Positions 26,141 to 33,987 of a stretch of DNA of 64,000 nt are shown here, one piece after another. The stretch comes from Candidatus Binataceae bacterium (GTDB lineage Bacteria; Desulfobacterota; Binatia; Binatales; Binataceae): assembly GCA_035308025.1 (NCBI GenBank), contig DATGHL010000041.1:1-64000 (forward strand), written 5' to 3'. Within the stretch, counting starts at the first letter, position 1, and every line of letters starts with the position of its first letter. The notes beneath the pieces are model-generated. The model had not been told where the DNA came from and did no database searches. It saw only the letters and a program-made list of their open reading frames with translations. The position numbers and the translations under genes were made by a program.

Positions 26141-26434
26141 CTCGCGCTTATGCGCGCCATAATGCGCACGTCGCGAGGGCAGCCGGGCCGGAAAACCGCG
26201 CGGCCATTAACACAGCTAATATCGGGAGGAGTTGTATGGCGGGGCGATGCTCGGATGGTTTGATCTCACCGAGCTGGTTCAAAACACGACGCGCGAGAGC
26301 TCCTCGGGCATCATCGCTTCGAGCTCAGGATCGTAGAGCAACTCGTCAGGTGGAACGGGATACACGGCCCGCTGATTATAGCGGTGTCGTGCTGTTCACC
26401 GCATACTCAACGGCTTCACGTTTTTCCACCATCC
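26141..26434 (-). other. Region between the left end and the tape measure gene, with two tiny ORFs
   Basis: 294 bases with no substantial gene. On the minus strand an 18-codon frame (26376-26432, MVEKREAVEYAVNSTTPL) starts 3 bases after the tape measure stop. A 28-codon frame from a GTG (26279-26365) ends PPDELLYDPELEAMMPEELS. Both look coding-like but lack ribosome sites. They could be the broken remains of a gene cut at this end. Confidence 0.35.
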
Positions 26435-28363
26435 TTACTCGCCGAAGCTCCGTCGGTCGCGACGCTCCATCTCCCGCCCGATGATCCGCATCAGCTCATC
26501 CGCGTGCCGCTTGGCCGACCTCGCCCACTCGTCCGGCGAGCCGCCATTGATCTTGACTGAGTAATTGATCGTGATGCCCGCCGGGGCGGCGCCGGCGCTC
26601 CCCGCCCCGCCGAGCAACATCGGCCCCGCGATTGCGGTCGCGGCGGCCAGCCGCCGCATCGAAGTCAGCACCGCCATGGGCTGCAAGGTGCTCCCGATCG
26701 TTTTACTGAGGTTTAGCTCATGGAGCGGACCTTCGGGCGGAGGACTATGGCCTATCAAAAAGCGTCCCATCCGGCCCGCGAGCTTCTCGACCTCATGGAT
26801 CGGATACATCACCGCGCTCGCGATCCCAGAGGCGAAGCTTTTCAGCAGGTTGACGCCCCAATGGAAGGCTTCGGGAATCATCTTGGTGACGAACGTCTTG
26901 ACCATGTCCCAATGTTTATAAAGCTCATAGACGATTCCGATCAGCACCGCGACGCCGATGATCGCCAACCCGATCGGATTCGCGTCCATCGCCGCATTCA
27001 GTAGCCATTGCGCGGCTGTCCAGACTTTCGTAGCTATCCCGGCGCGGCCGATCACTCCGACCAGCGCGGTCATCCCCGGAACATAGGACGTGATGAAACT
27101 GAGCCCCGCGAACAGCACTGCGATCGTGCCGAGCGGGATCGTCACTGCCGCGAAGCCCGCCATGACCTTGAGTAGCATCGTCACGGTGCCCCGATTCTGT
27201 TCGACCCAGGTGTGCATCGACTGGAGCCCGCTTATCAGCTTCGGAATCCAGCGATTAACGATCGGCAACAAATTCTCTCCAATTGCCGTTCTGAGCAGAT
27301 CGAGATTGTTGAACAACTTCGCCCATTGCTCGTCGACGGCCGACATTCTGATCGCCGCGAGCTTCGCGGCATCGCCTTGGGAATGATCCAGATCCGCAGT
27401 CGCGGCGCGGAGCTCGCTGACCTTGCCGAGCAGGATGTTCACGCCGGTAACATCCCGAAGATTGAATCCAAATCCCTTGAGAGCCATCCCCTGCTGAAGC
27501 GGCGAAAGTCCGGCCATTGCCGATTTGAGCGCGTCGAGCGAAGCCGCCAGATCGAACCCGCCTTGCTTATTCGTCCGAACGAATTGCTGCAACTTCGAAT
27601 CCGTCGTGAACTTCGCGATCATCTCGCGAAAGGCCGTGCCCGCCTCCTGGCCATGCAGCCCGCCGACTGACAACATCGCGAGCGCCGCTTCCATTTGGGA
27701 TACGCCCATGCCTGTCTGCTTGGTCACCGGCTGTGCGTACTGAAGCCCGTAAGTTACTTCGGAAATGTCCAGTTCCGCATATCGCGTTTGGAGCGCCGCC
27801 ATCTGATCGGCGGCCTGCCGCGCGGACATTCCGAATAGCTGATGCATGGTCGTGAGCGTGCGCGTCGTCGGCGCCATCTGCGCTTGCGCGTCAGCCGCGT
27901 TCCGCGTCGTCGCGATCACCAGGTCATTCGCCGCTGCTACCGCGTCGAGCGCCTCGGCATGACTCATCATGTTCGAACGGGCGACGTAGTATGCCTCGCC
28001 GAGTTGCGTTTCACTGATCACGCTCTCCGCCGCGATTTTCTTAGCCGTCTCCCGCGCTTCGTTTAGATTTTTCATCGTCGCGGCGCCATCGTTCATGGCT
28101 TCCTGCACGCGCGACCATTCCGCCTGCGATTCGATCGCCGGCTTGAGCACCGAGTAGAGCGCCCCCGCCGCCGCGCCGCCGGCGGCGAGTGCGGCGCCGC
28201 CCATCATGCCGAGATTCGCAGAAAACTCCCGCATGGCCTGCGTGCTTTTGACGGCTTCATTAATCTTTTCAAAATCACGGGTGACGCTGGCCATGCCGCT
28301 GTGAAACGCCGCCAGGCCCTTCAGTGCAATCACATAGCCAAGCTCGAAAAGCTTTACCGCCAT
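26435..28363 (-). CDS. Phage tail tape measure protein
   Basis: 642 aa. TP901-type tape measure: a helical N-terminus (VTRDFEKINEAVKSTQAMREF), a conserved central core with GVSQMEAALAMLSVGGLHGQEAGTAFREM, hydrophobic membrane-like helices at about residues 390-480 (AGFAAVTIPLGTIAVLFAGLSF; ANPIGLAIIGVAVLIGIVYELY), and a basic C-terminus. It sets tail length and enters the tail lumen. At about 1.5 angstrom per residue the length predicts a tail near 90-100 nm, like Mu. It directly follows the tail chaperone pair as in long-tailed phages. The frame is intact. Confidence 0.92.
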   Translation of the reverse strand: MAVKLFELGYVIALKGLAAFHSGMASVTRDFEKINEAVKSTQAMREFSANLGMMGGAALAAGGAAAGALYSVLKPAIESQAEWSRVQEAMNDGAATMKNLNEARETAKKIAAESVISETQLGEAYYVARSNMMSHAEALDAVAAANDLVIATTRNAADAQAQMAPTTRTLTTMHQLFGMSARQAADQMAALQTRYAELDISEVTYGLQYAQPVTKQTGMGVSQMEAALAMLSVGGLHGQEAGTAFREMIAKFTTDSKLQQFVRTNKQGGFDLAASLDALKSAMAGLSPLQQGMALKGFGFNLRDVTGVNILLGKVSELRAATADLDHSQGDAAKLAAIRMSAVDEQWAKLFNNLDLLRTAIGENLLPIVNRWIPKLISGLQSMHTWVEQNRGTVTMLLKVMAGFAAVTIPLGTIAVLFAGLSFITSYVPGMTALVGVIGRAGIATKVWTAAQWLLNAAMDANPIGLAIIGVAVLIGIVYELYKHWDMVKTFVTKMIPEAFHWGVNLLKSFASGIASAVMYPIHEVEKLAGRMGRFLIGHSPPPEGPLHELNLSKTIGSTLQPMAVLTSMRRLAAATAIAGPMLLGGAGSAGAAPAGITINYSVKINGGSPDEWARSAKRHADELMRIIGREMERRDRRSFGE

Positions 28364-28395
28364 GCTTCAGCTACTCCGTCGCCGGAAAACACCCG

Positions 28396-28799
28396 TCACC
28401 CTCCACGCGCCCGCGCGATCTCCTTATTGACTTGTTCCTGATGCTCCTGCACGGCTTCCAGCCAATAGGTCAATCGCTCGAAACTCATCCGTTCCAGTTC
28501 AACGGCTAAAAAGCCGAACTGAACTAAACCGGCGAAGTCGGCGCGGGAGGGGAATCGAAATTTCCGCTCATCACCCGCCCTTGGAGCATAAGAACATCCG
28601 GCAGGTTCATGTCGAGCAGGTCCTCATACAGTACCGCCGCACCGTCGATCTCGACGAGCTGCGCGACCAGGGCCATCGGGATTTCATCGACGGTCTTCGC
28701 GACCTTCTGCGCCCTCATTAGGTCGCGGCCGAAGCCCTCGCGGATCACCGCCTTGCGCCCCGAGGGCAACGTGATTTCTCGTGTTTTTGGTTCCGCCAT
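28396..28799 (-). CDS. Predicted frameshift product (GT-type tail assembly chaperone)
   Basis: If the ribosome slips -1 at the heptamer at 28557-28563, the first 81 residues of the upstream chaperone are joined to 53 further residues (RFPSRADFAGLV... to ...EIARARGG), giving 134 aa. The stop is at 28396-28398. The extension frame is open across the stop of the short form and reads as good helical protein (ERLTYWLEAVQEHQEQVNKE). In long-tailed phages the fused form bridges tail tube subunits to the tape measure. Confidence 0.7.
28524..28799 (-). CDS. Tail assembly chaperone (short, G-type form)
   Basis: 91 aa: MAEPKTREITLPSGRKAVIREGFGRDLMRAQKV, then VAQLVEIDGAAVLYEDLLDMNLPDVLMLQGRVM. This is the pattern of Mu gp41-like/E-type tail assembly chaperones, which start with a target-binding strand and end with a short acidic helix. 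The position, just upstream of the tape measure gene, is the classic one. A slippery heptamer lies 10 codons before its stop. Confidence 0.75.
   Translation of the reverse strand: MAEPKTREITLPSGRKAVIREGFGRDLMRAQKVAKTVDEIPMALVAQLVEIDGAAVLYEDLLDMNLPDVLMLQGRVMSGNFDSPPAPTSPV
28557..28563 (-). promoter_or_regulatory. Slippery heptamer AAATTTC for -1 frameshifting
   Basis: Read on the minus strand in the zero frame the sequence is GGA-AAT-TTC, i.e. A-AAT-TTC of the X-XXY-YYZ type. After slipping, the -1 frame is open for 53 codons. The upstream frame stops 10 codons after the site. A downstream stimulatory structure was not modelled. Confidence 0.7.
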
Positions 28800-28839
28800 T
28801 TTTCCGATCTCTCTCCCTTGTGAGTTTAGTGCGTTATTC

Positions 28840-29931
28840 TCATTCGCCGGCGTAGCTACGACGGACGGCGCCGGCTTTCCTCATCGCGGCGTGGATGTAG
28901 CCCTCCGCGTTAGAGAGGTGCTGCAGCGACTCGATATTATTCGGATCCTTGAGGAAGGCCGCGATTTCGTCGGCCGCCATTTTCAGCAACTCCGACGGCT
29001 CCGCCGGATCTTCTGGATTATTGTCACTGAGACCCGCGGCCTTGGCATGCGAGAAAGTTAGCGGCTTGCCGCTCATCCGCGCGTGCTTCGCGATCGCGAA
29101 CTTCGCGAAATTCAGATCCTGTTGTTTGCAAAATTCCAGGTCGGCCGCCGTCAGAAATCGCGCCGCCGCGTGCCCGATGAAATTCGTCATGTAAGCGTGC
29201 GCAGCGCGCAGATTACCTGTCGAGCGCGTGACCGCGTATTCGGTCAACTGATGGGCGATGTTTTCACATACCCCCAGCGGAGCCGGCGCTCCCGCACTGA
29301 ATAGTCCCGTCCTAGTCGTGCCGCCGCGCGTCGCTTTCATCGCCGCGAACTCCGCCTCGCTCACCCCCACCTGCGCGCAGACTTGTTTTTCCAGCGCCGT
29401 TAATTGGCTAGTCATTTGATCACTCCTCGCCGAAGAGATTGCGGTCATGTATAAATTCGGGTTATTCGTCACCGCTGCTCGCAACAGGCATAGAACGTTC
29501 CCATCCTGGTCGTGCTCGAAAACCGGACTGACATACCGATACTCACGTGATGCGACTTTACGCGCGCCCTCTTGGGTCCATTCGACCCGGCCCTGAATCC
29601 CGCCGCGCACAATCCGCAGCTCTTTGATCCAACCGGCCGCCGGCGCCGGCCGTCCTTCCGGCGCGGCAACGTCGGTTGCATGCTCGTAATCAATTGGGAG
29701 ACCCGCCGTCATGCGGAGCTCGCGCGTCGCCGCGATCACCGCGTCGGGATGATCGTTCTTGAAGGGTCCGCGCCCATCGCGCGTCGAAAAGCTGCCGGCT
29801 GGAACCAGATCGATCCATTCCGGCGCGTGTTCAGTCGCGGCGCTCCGCGCCATGGTCGAGCCGTGACACGCGCATGGCCTGGTGATTCGCCGATCCGGGG
29901 TGATCGGGCAGATGCAAGCGCCCTCGCTCAT
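28840..29931 (-). CDS. Mu gpI-like prohead protease/scaffold protein
   Basis: 363 aa from the ATG at 29931, which overlaps the upstream stop as ATGA and has GAAGGG before it; an ATG at 29955 is less likely. The N-terminal protease domain matches Mu I: LPIDYEHATDVAAPEGRPAPAAGWIKEL, then VEWTQEGARKVASREYRYVSPVFEHDQDGNVLCLLRAAVTNNPNL. The C-terminal third is helical. In Mu the protein cleaves the scaffold during head maturation, and an internal start yields the scaffold itself. Finding it without any capsid gene is odd and central to the satellite idea. Confidence 0.85.
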   Translation of the reverse strand: MSEGACICPITPDRRITRPCACHGSTMARSAATEHAPEWIDLVPAGSFSTRDGRGPFKNDHPDAVIAATRELRMTAGLPIDYEHATDVAAPEGRPAPAAGWIKELRIVRGGIQGRVEWTQEGARKVASREYRYVSPVFEHDQDGNVLCLLRAAVTNNPNLYMTAISSARSDQMTSQLTALEKQVCAQVGVSEAEFAAMKATRGGTTRTGLFSAGAPAPLGVCENIAHQLTEYAVTRSTGNLRAAHAYMTNFIGHAAARFLTAADLEFCKQQDLNFAKFAIAKHARMSGKPLTFSHAKAAGLSDNNPEDPAEPSELLKMAADEIAAFLKDPNNIESLQHLSNAEGYIHAAMRKAGAVRRSYAGE

Positions 29932-30230
29932 CGCTTTTGCCCTTCGACGACCCATTGCAGTGTACGTTCGAGCTCAAGGAACTGCTCCCCAAAGGCCGCG
30001 ATGCTTTCGACTCCCCGCAAATGAGCGCGGATGCTCGCTGTCGCCGCGTTACATTCCCGGATGCCCTGCGAGAGAATTTCGACGGATTCGATCGGCAATG
30101 CGCGGATGCGCTGCAACGCCATGATCGACGCTTCGAACGGCCGTTTCACATCATTGAAGGTCCCGATCAGCGAGTCGCACGCGGCCTGAAATTCAGCGAG
30201 TTTACTTAAGGTCTTACCGAGTTCGATCAT
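29928..30230 (-). CDS. Small helical protein of unknown function (Mu-like element)
   Basis: 100 aa with GGAGAAG before the ATG. It overlaps the gene before by 17 bp and the protease gene by 4 bp (ATGA). The sequence (LAEFQAACDSLIGTFNDVKR ... VEILSQGIRECNAATASIRAHLRGVESIAAFGEQFLELERTLQWV) looks all alpha-helical, probably coiled coil. No family recognised. Similar in size and style to the two neighbouring proteins. Confidence 0.7.
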   Translation of the reverse strand: MIELGKTLSKLAEFQAACDSLIGTFNDVKRPFEASIMALQRIRALPIESVEILSQGIRECNAATASIRAHLRGVESIAAFGEQFLELERTLQWVVEGQKR

Positions 30231-30513
30231 TCGACTTCTCCATCATCAGGCGCCGCTCGAATCGCTCAAGGGTCTGGCCCAGGTGCCTCAGCGACTCAGT
30301 CTCACGAATTAGTTTCAGGCGCATCTCGCCAGCCAGTGTGCTGATCTCACGTGTTACGGATGCCTGTATATCCGCCGGCAGCCGCATCACGGCGATTCGG
30401 TCAACTATCGCGAGGATCGCCTCGGCCGGAATGACGACCGTGTCGCGGACCGCCGTCGCAGTCCGCTCCGCCGCGCCAACCAGAGTCCTCGATGCTTCTT
30501 GAGTTGATGCCAT
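30214..30513 (-). CDS. Small helical protein of unknown function (Mu-like element)
   Basis: 99 aa from the ATG at 30513 (MASTQEASRTLVGAAERTATAVRD); a TTG at 30531 is the alternative. Predicted long amphipathic helices (LPADIQASVTREISTLAGEMRLKLIRETESLRHLGQTLERFERRLMMEK). No family recognised. It is within the tightly packed block of unknown genes. Confidence 0.6.
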   Translation of the reverse strand: MASTQEASRTLVGAAERTATAVRDTVVIPAEAILAIVDRIAVMRLPADIQASVTREISTLAGEMRLKLIRETESLRHLGQTLERFERRLMMEKSNDRTR

Positions 30514-30521
30514 TAGAATAC

Positions 30522-30737
30522 TCAGTTCCAACTCATCTCGCGGAAGCGATGCCCGTCCGACAACTCATTGCACATCAGGATCGTGTGCCGCTTCAGACTC
30601 CATCCGCAAAATCCACAGACTAAGTTTCGCCGCGCGTGCAACTCTTCCAGGATGAAAACGAGGAAGTCCGCGCTAAACTGGCCCTTTCTCATCTGATACA
30701 GAACCAGCGCTTCGCCCAGCTCGCCACCTTCTTCCAC
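30522..30737 (-). CDS. Small protein of unknown function (Mu-like element)
   Basis: 71 aa from a GTG that overlaps the previous stop (TAGTG). Middle part FSADFLVFILEELHARRNLVCGFCGWSLKRH contains a CxxC. Only one pair is visible, so a zinc site would need partners elsewhere. No family recognised. Confidence 0.55.
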   Translation of the reverse strand: MEEGGELGEALVLYQMRKGQFSADFLVFILEELHARRNLVCGFCGWSLKRHTILMCNELSDGHRFREMSWN

Positions 30738-31033
30738 TATTCCGCAGTGGTGGCGGCTTTGTCAGCCTGTCGCAGTATCTCACCGATCAACCGCAACTCG
30801 CTTTCGACAGGGTGCAAATTGATCGATTTGAGATGCCGGTCGATCACCCTGATGCTCGCTTCGATTCTTATCCTCGGGCCATTTAGATCGTCTGCCGCTG
30901 ACGCGCCATCGAGCGCCGCCACCCGATCGCCGAGTGCATCTAGCATCGGCCGCATTCGATTGACCGCTTCGACGATCGAGTCGAAGTGCTTTGCAAATGT
31001 AACTTGTCGAGTTTTGAACTCCGGTATTTCCAT
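30737..31033 (-). CDS. Small helical protein of unknown function (Mu-like element)
   Basis: 98 aa with AGGGGTGAG before the ATG. Helical: FKTRQVTFAKHFDSIVEAVNRMRPMLDALGDRVAAL, then IEASIRVIDRHLKSINLHPVESELRLIGEILRQADK. No family recognised. It is 12 bp after the small zinc-ribbon-like gene and overlaps the next one. Confidence 0.65.
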   Translation of the reverse strand: MEIPEFKTRQVTFAKHFDSIVEAVNRMRPMLDALGDRVAALDGASAADDLNGPRIRIEASIRVIDRHLKSINLHPVESELRLIGEILRQADKAATTAE

Positions 31034-31045
31034 CGCTCACCCCTT

Positions 31046-31252
31046 TTATTGAAACCAACTCGCCAGCTCGGCCGCCGCGATGCGCTCAGCCCGGCTCAGC
31101 CGCGCGCCGATCACGCTCCGCTGGCGGCGTCGCCGTGGATGCTCGCGCACCCAGGCCGCGTTGCGGCACCGGCCGCCCTTGCAGTATTTTTGATTTGATC
31201 TGGCGCCAAGCATCACCTGCCCACACCGCCCACAAACCGCCTCAACCGCCAT
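31046..31252 (-). CDS. Small zinc-finger-like protein (Mu-like element)
   Basis: 68 aa with GGTGAGGG upstream. VCGRCGQVMLGARSNQKYCKGGRCRNAAWVREHP has two Cys pairs (CxxC, then C-x4-C) followed by a basic helix, the pattern of short phage zinc-ribbon proteins that may bind nucleic acid. It is separated from the upstream gene by a perfect hairpin (31266-31296). Confidence 0.6.
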   Translation of the reverse strand: MAVEAVCGRCGQVMLGARSNQKYCKGGRCRNAAWVREHPRRRRQRSVIGARLSRAERIAAAELASWFQ

Positions 31253-31265
31253 CCCTCACCCCACA

Positions 31266-31296
31266 CCGCATAAAGCGTTGTCAACGCTTTATGCGG
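31266..31296. other. Perfect 14-bp inverted repeat with 3-base loop
   Basis: 31266-31279 pairs with 31283-31296 around GTC. No T run follows on the minus strand, so it is a poor terminator. It sits at the only boundary of about 60 bp in this part of the operon, between the 209-aa unknown gene and the small-gene block. Confidence 0.7.
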
Positions 31297-31312
31297 CCTC
31301 TGCGCGCCCGCG

Positions 31313-31942
31313 TCAGGCCATCCCGGACGCCCTGACCCGTTCGAGCGCCGCCTTGATTTCAGGATCGCGAGACGCCTGAAACTCTATCGTCGAAGTCCTC
31401 GGGATCTGGTTCCGCGCGTCGTAGCGCTCCAGAAATTGGCCGTCCGTAGTCTCTTTGTCCCACGCCAGTCGCATACCGAGCCTAATCTCTTCGCGCTTAT
31501 GCACATGGCCGTCGATCTTCACCGCCCACCAGGAGACCGCCTGAATTTGCGTCCCGGGTTTGAGACGCGCCTTAACGACCCCGATCTCTCCCGAGTCCCA
31601 GCCATAGAAGCGGAAGGTTTTTTCCCAGATCTCAATCTGTGACGGCTCGACCTTCGCATTGCTGTACCCGCCAAACCGAATCGCATGCGCCAGCTTGTCT
31701 TTTTCACTAGCGAGAGTCTGCTCATCGCCGCGCGAGATCGCCTCGACGATCCGCGGATTCGCGACATTTACTAGATCGGCAACCTCACCGCGCCGCGACG
31801 GATGGATCAGTGTATCGACCGTCAGCCTCTTCAGCAGCGCTGCGACGCGCATAGGCGGCGATTGCCACGCCCGCTCCGCCGCCTCATTGAGCGACTCCAC
31901 CGCCGCATCAAGTTGATCCGTCATTTTGCTATCGTCCCCCAT
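31313..31942 (-). CDS. Unknown protein, 209 aa (Mu-like element)
   Basis: The start at 31942 has a GAGGGGGCGGAG site. N-terminal half helical (MTDQLDAAVESLNEAAERAWQ ... LVNVANPRIVEAISRGDEQTLASEKDKLAHAIRFGG). The second half is richer in strands and aromatic residues (IWEKTFRFYGWDSGEIGVVKARLKPGTQIQAVSWWAVKIDGH). No motif recognised. It occupies the place where Mu-like phages carry the large terminase and portal genes but shows no Walker motifs. Confidence 0.7.
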   Translation of the reverse strand: MGDDSKMTDQLDAAVESLNEAAERAWQSPPMRVAALLKRLTVDTLIHPSRRGEVADLVNVANPRIVEAISRGDEQTLASEKDKLAHAIRFGGYSNAKVEPSQIEIWEKTFRFYGWDSGEIGVVKARLKPGTQIQAVSWWAVKIDGHVHKREEIRLGMRLAWDKETTDGQFLERYDARNQIPRTSTIEFQASRDPEIKAALERVRASGMA

Positions 31943-31984
31943 CTCCGCCCCCTCTCTCTCCCGATTTTTTATTCTCAGTTCTAA

Positions 31985-32626
31985 TTAGTGCCGCGCCCGG
32001 TGCCGGCATGCATATTTCGCGATTCGTTTCGCCTCATCCTCCAGTACGACCGAGAGATGAAGCGCGCGGCTGACGTAAACATCAGCATCAAGCCCGGCCT
32101 GCAGGTCGTCGGTATCCGTCATTGTCGGCGGAAAGAATGAAGCGGTTACCTCGTTCGCTAGATCGAGCAGCCGCGCCAGGTTCGCAGTTTCTTCCAGCGC
32201 CGGACCCGCCAGCACTGCGCAATGCCGGACCAGATCCATCGAAACCTGCTGGATCTGATCGCGCGCGTCGATGGCGCGCTGATTCGCGTGATGGTAGTCG
32301 CGCGAGGCGTTATGAAAGGCTGGCTCCGATGTAAGACGCCAGATCCCGCGATAGCGGCGTATCTGTGAGAGTTGCCTTAGTAGGTCTGCTCCTTCTTCGA
32401 GCTCGCCCAGCGAACGGACTAGAACAAAGATCGCGCGCCGCAATTTCTTAGAACTATCGCCGGTCCAAGCTGCCAGTTGTTCTAGTGACGAAATGGTGAA
32501 GTCCGGATAGCGAGTTGCCGAGTGCCCCTTCCCTGTCGGCCGGCCAGCACTCGCCGCGCTGCCGTTTAGGTGCTTCCCGTTTCCGTTGAGGCGCCCCGCG
32601 CCGCCCGACTCGATTTGATTCTCCAT
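31985..32626 (-). CDS. Unknown protein, 213 aa (Mu-like element)
   Basis: ATG at 32626 with AGGAGG 8 bases upstream; the frame extends further up to 32737 without support. A low-complexity Gly/Asn/Ser N-terminus (to about residue 45) precedes a helical body (DFTISSLEQLAAWTGDSSKKLRRAIFVLVRSLGELEEGADLLRQL). No family recognised. It follows the DUF3486 gene by 25 bp. Confidence 0.7.
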   Translation of the reverse strand: MENQIESGGAGRLNGNGKHLNGSAASAGRPTGKGHSATRYPDFTISSLEQLAAWTGDSSKKLRRAIFVLVRSLGELEEGADLLRQLSQIRRYRGIWRLTSEPAFHNASRDYHHANQRAIDARDQIQQVSMDLVRHCAVLAGPALEETANLARLLDLANEVTASFFPPTMTDTDDLQAGLDADVYVSRALHLSVVLEDEAKRIAKYACRHRARH

Positions 32627-32651
32627 TCGCAAATCCTCCTGATGGGTTTTT

Positions 32652-33224
32652 TTATTCGCGCGCCGCCGCGCGCTTTTCACTAAATGGATCGATATCCTCG
32701 AATAGTGCGCGACGAATAGCATCAGCGGTCTCGTCACTTAGCCCGCCGCCTTCGCCTCTCATCGCGCCGATCTTTTTGCCGACCGCCGTCTTCTGCGCTT
32801 CGAGCCGTTCGCGTATGGTCTCAGACCATTCCCGTTGTCGAATCGTTACGCGGCCGAGCTGCGAGATGGCGCGTGCCAGCTTCGCCAGATCCCCCGTGTC
32901 GCCGATTTCCTGCGCTTCGAGCAGCAACTCGAAAATTTTCTGTTGCAACAATCTGACTAGCGCATCACCCATCGCGCCGGTCATATCGGGATCGGCTTCG
33001 ACGAATGCGCGCGCCTGCTCGCTGGCCATCTTTATCGCCGTGAGCTTGCGCTCGAACTGCATGGAATATCGGCCAAGCGCGGAGTGACTAATCACGAAGC
33101 CCTTCTCGCGCAGCCATTCGATTAAGCCGTCGTAATCCGAAAACTCACTTGCGACTAGCCTCCGGTCTAGCTCGGCCCTCACCTCATCAGGCAAGAGAGT
33201 CTTGATTGTCGATCTGACCGGCAT
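32652..33224 (-). CDS. DUF3486 (Mu gp27-like, putative small terminase) protein
   Basis: 190 aa. N-terminal HTH-like start typical of the family (STIKTLLPDEVRAELDRRLVASEFSDYDGLIEWLREKGFVISHSALGRY), followed by long helices (MTGAMGDALVRLLQQKIFELLLEAQEIGD). In Mu-like phages this gene precedes the large terminase and is thought to act in DNA recognition for packaging. Here no large terminase follows. Its ATG overlaps the upstream stop (TAATG). Confidence 0.85.
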   Translation of the reverse strand: MPVRSTIKTLLPDEVRAELDRRLVASEFSDYDGLIEWLREKGFVISHSALGRYSMQFERKLTAIKMASEQARAFVEADPDMTGAMGDALVRLLQQKIFELLLEAQEIGDTGDLAKLARAISQLGRVTIRQREWSETIRERLEAQKTAVGKKIGAMRGEGGGLSDETADAIRRALFEDIDPFSEKRAAARE

Positions 33225-33532
33225 TAGTGCGTCTCGCGATGCGGCCGTGCGATTCCCGCCGGCGCCGCCGCCGTGTACTCGACCACCTCGACACCCGCCG
33301 CCGTCAGCCGTGCCGCTACAGTCTTGCCGTGCCTGTCATGCTCGATTTGAATCAGGTCGAGACCATTGAGATAGTCGAGCTCGCGTTTCAGGTCGCGAGC
33401 CGCCGTAATTAGCTTTTCATCGATCAGAACCCGCAAGATCACCGCGTCGTTGACACCCATCGGCCGGCCCGCATCGAGGATGCGTAAGATGCCCCACCGC
33501 GCCCCCTCTCGCCGCGCCTGCTCGATCTCCAT
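33224..33532 (-). CDS. Winged-helix phage protein (VpaChn25_0724-like)
   Basis: 102 aa. Sequence EGARWGILRILDAGRPMGVNDAVILRVLIDEKLITAARDLKRELDYLNGLDLIQIEHDRHGKTVAARLTAAGVEVVE is an ArsR-like winged helix with a wing strand, matching a family found in Mu-like phages just before DUF3486. Probably DNA-binding, with regulatory target unknown. It overlaps both neighbours by a few bases. Confidence 0.75.
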   Translation of the reverse strand: MEIEQARREGARWGILRILDAGRPMGVNDAVILRVLIDEKLITAARDLKRELDYLNGLDLIQIEHDRHGKTVAARLTAAGVEVVEYTAAAPAGIARPHRETH

Positions 33533-33987
33533 CACTCGGCCGCCCTTCCGGCCGTGGCCTTGCCGCCGGATTTCATGATCATCAGCTTGTCGCCTGGCAA
33601 TAGCGCGCTTCGGATCGTCTGCTCGCGCCCCATCAACGCGATAATCGATTTGAGATCGAGCAAGAAAAGGCTCATATGACCGAGCAGATCGTCACGCTCG
33701 GCCTCGTCGTTGCAACCTGCCATCGCTGCGGCAAGATGCGCGATATTGTCCAGCATCTTGGACGCCGCGATAGCCCGCAAATCGTTTCCCACCGAGCATA
33801 AAATCTGACGCACGGTCGCGCGATCGGCGGCGAACTCCGCCAGCTTGGTCATAAACTCCGCGGGTTTCTTTCCGCCGCCGAGCCATTCGCAAAACTCGGC
33901 CGCGTCGATCTTCGCTTCTCGCGAGATCGCGGCCGGCGCGATCCCCTCTGCTTCGATCATCGACAAAATTTCAGTTCGGACATTCAT
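33532..33987 (-). CDS. Unknown phage protein with HTH-like N-terminus
   Basis: 151 aa. Residues 1-45 (RTEILSMIEAEGIAPAAISREAKIDAAEFCEWLGG) resemble a helix-turn-helix. The rest is helical and acidic with a basic Gly/Lys-rich tail (MKSGGKATAGRAAE). It overlaps gemA by 17 bp. Not recognised as a named family. Confidence 0.6.
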   Translation of the reverse strand: MNVRTEILSMIEAEGIAPAAISREAKIDAAEFCEWLGGGKKPAEFMTKLAEFAADRATVRQILCSVGNDLRAIAASKMLDNIAHLAAAMAGCNDEAERDDLLGHMSLFLLDLKSIIALMGREQTIRSALLPGDKLMIMKSGGKATAGRAAE

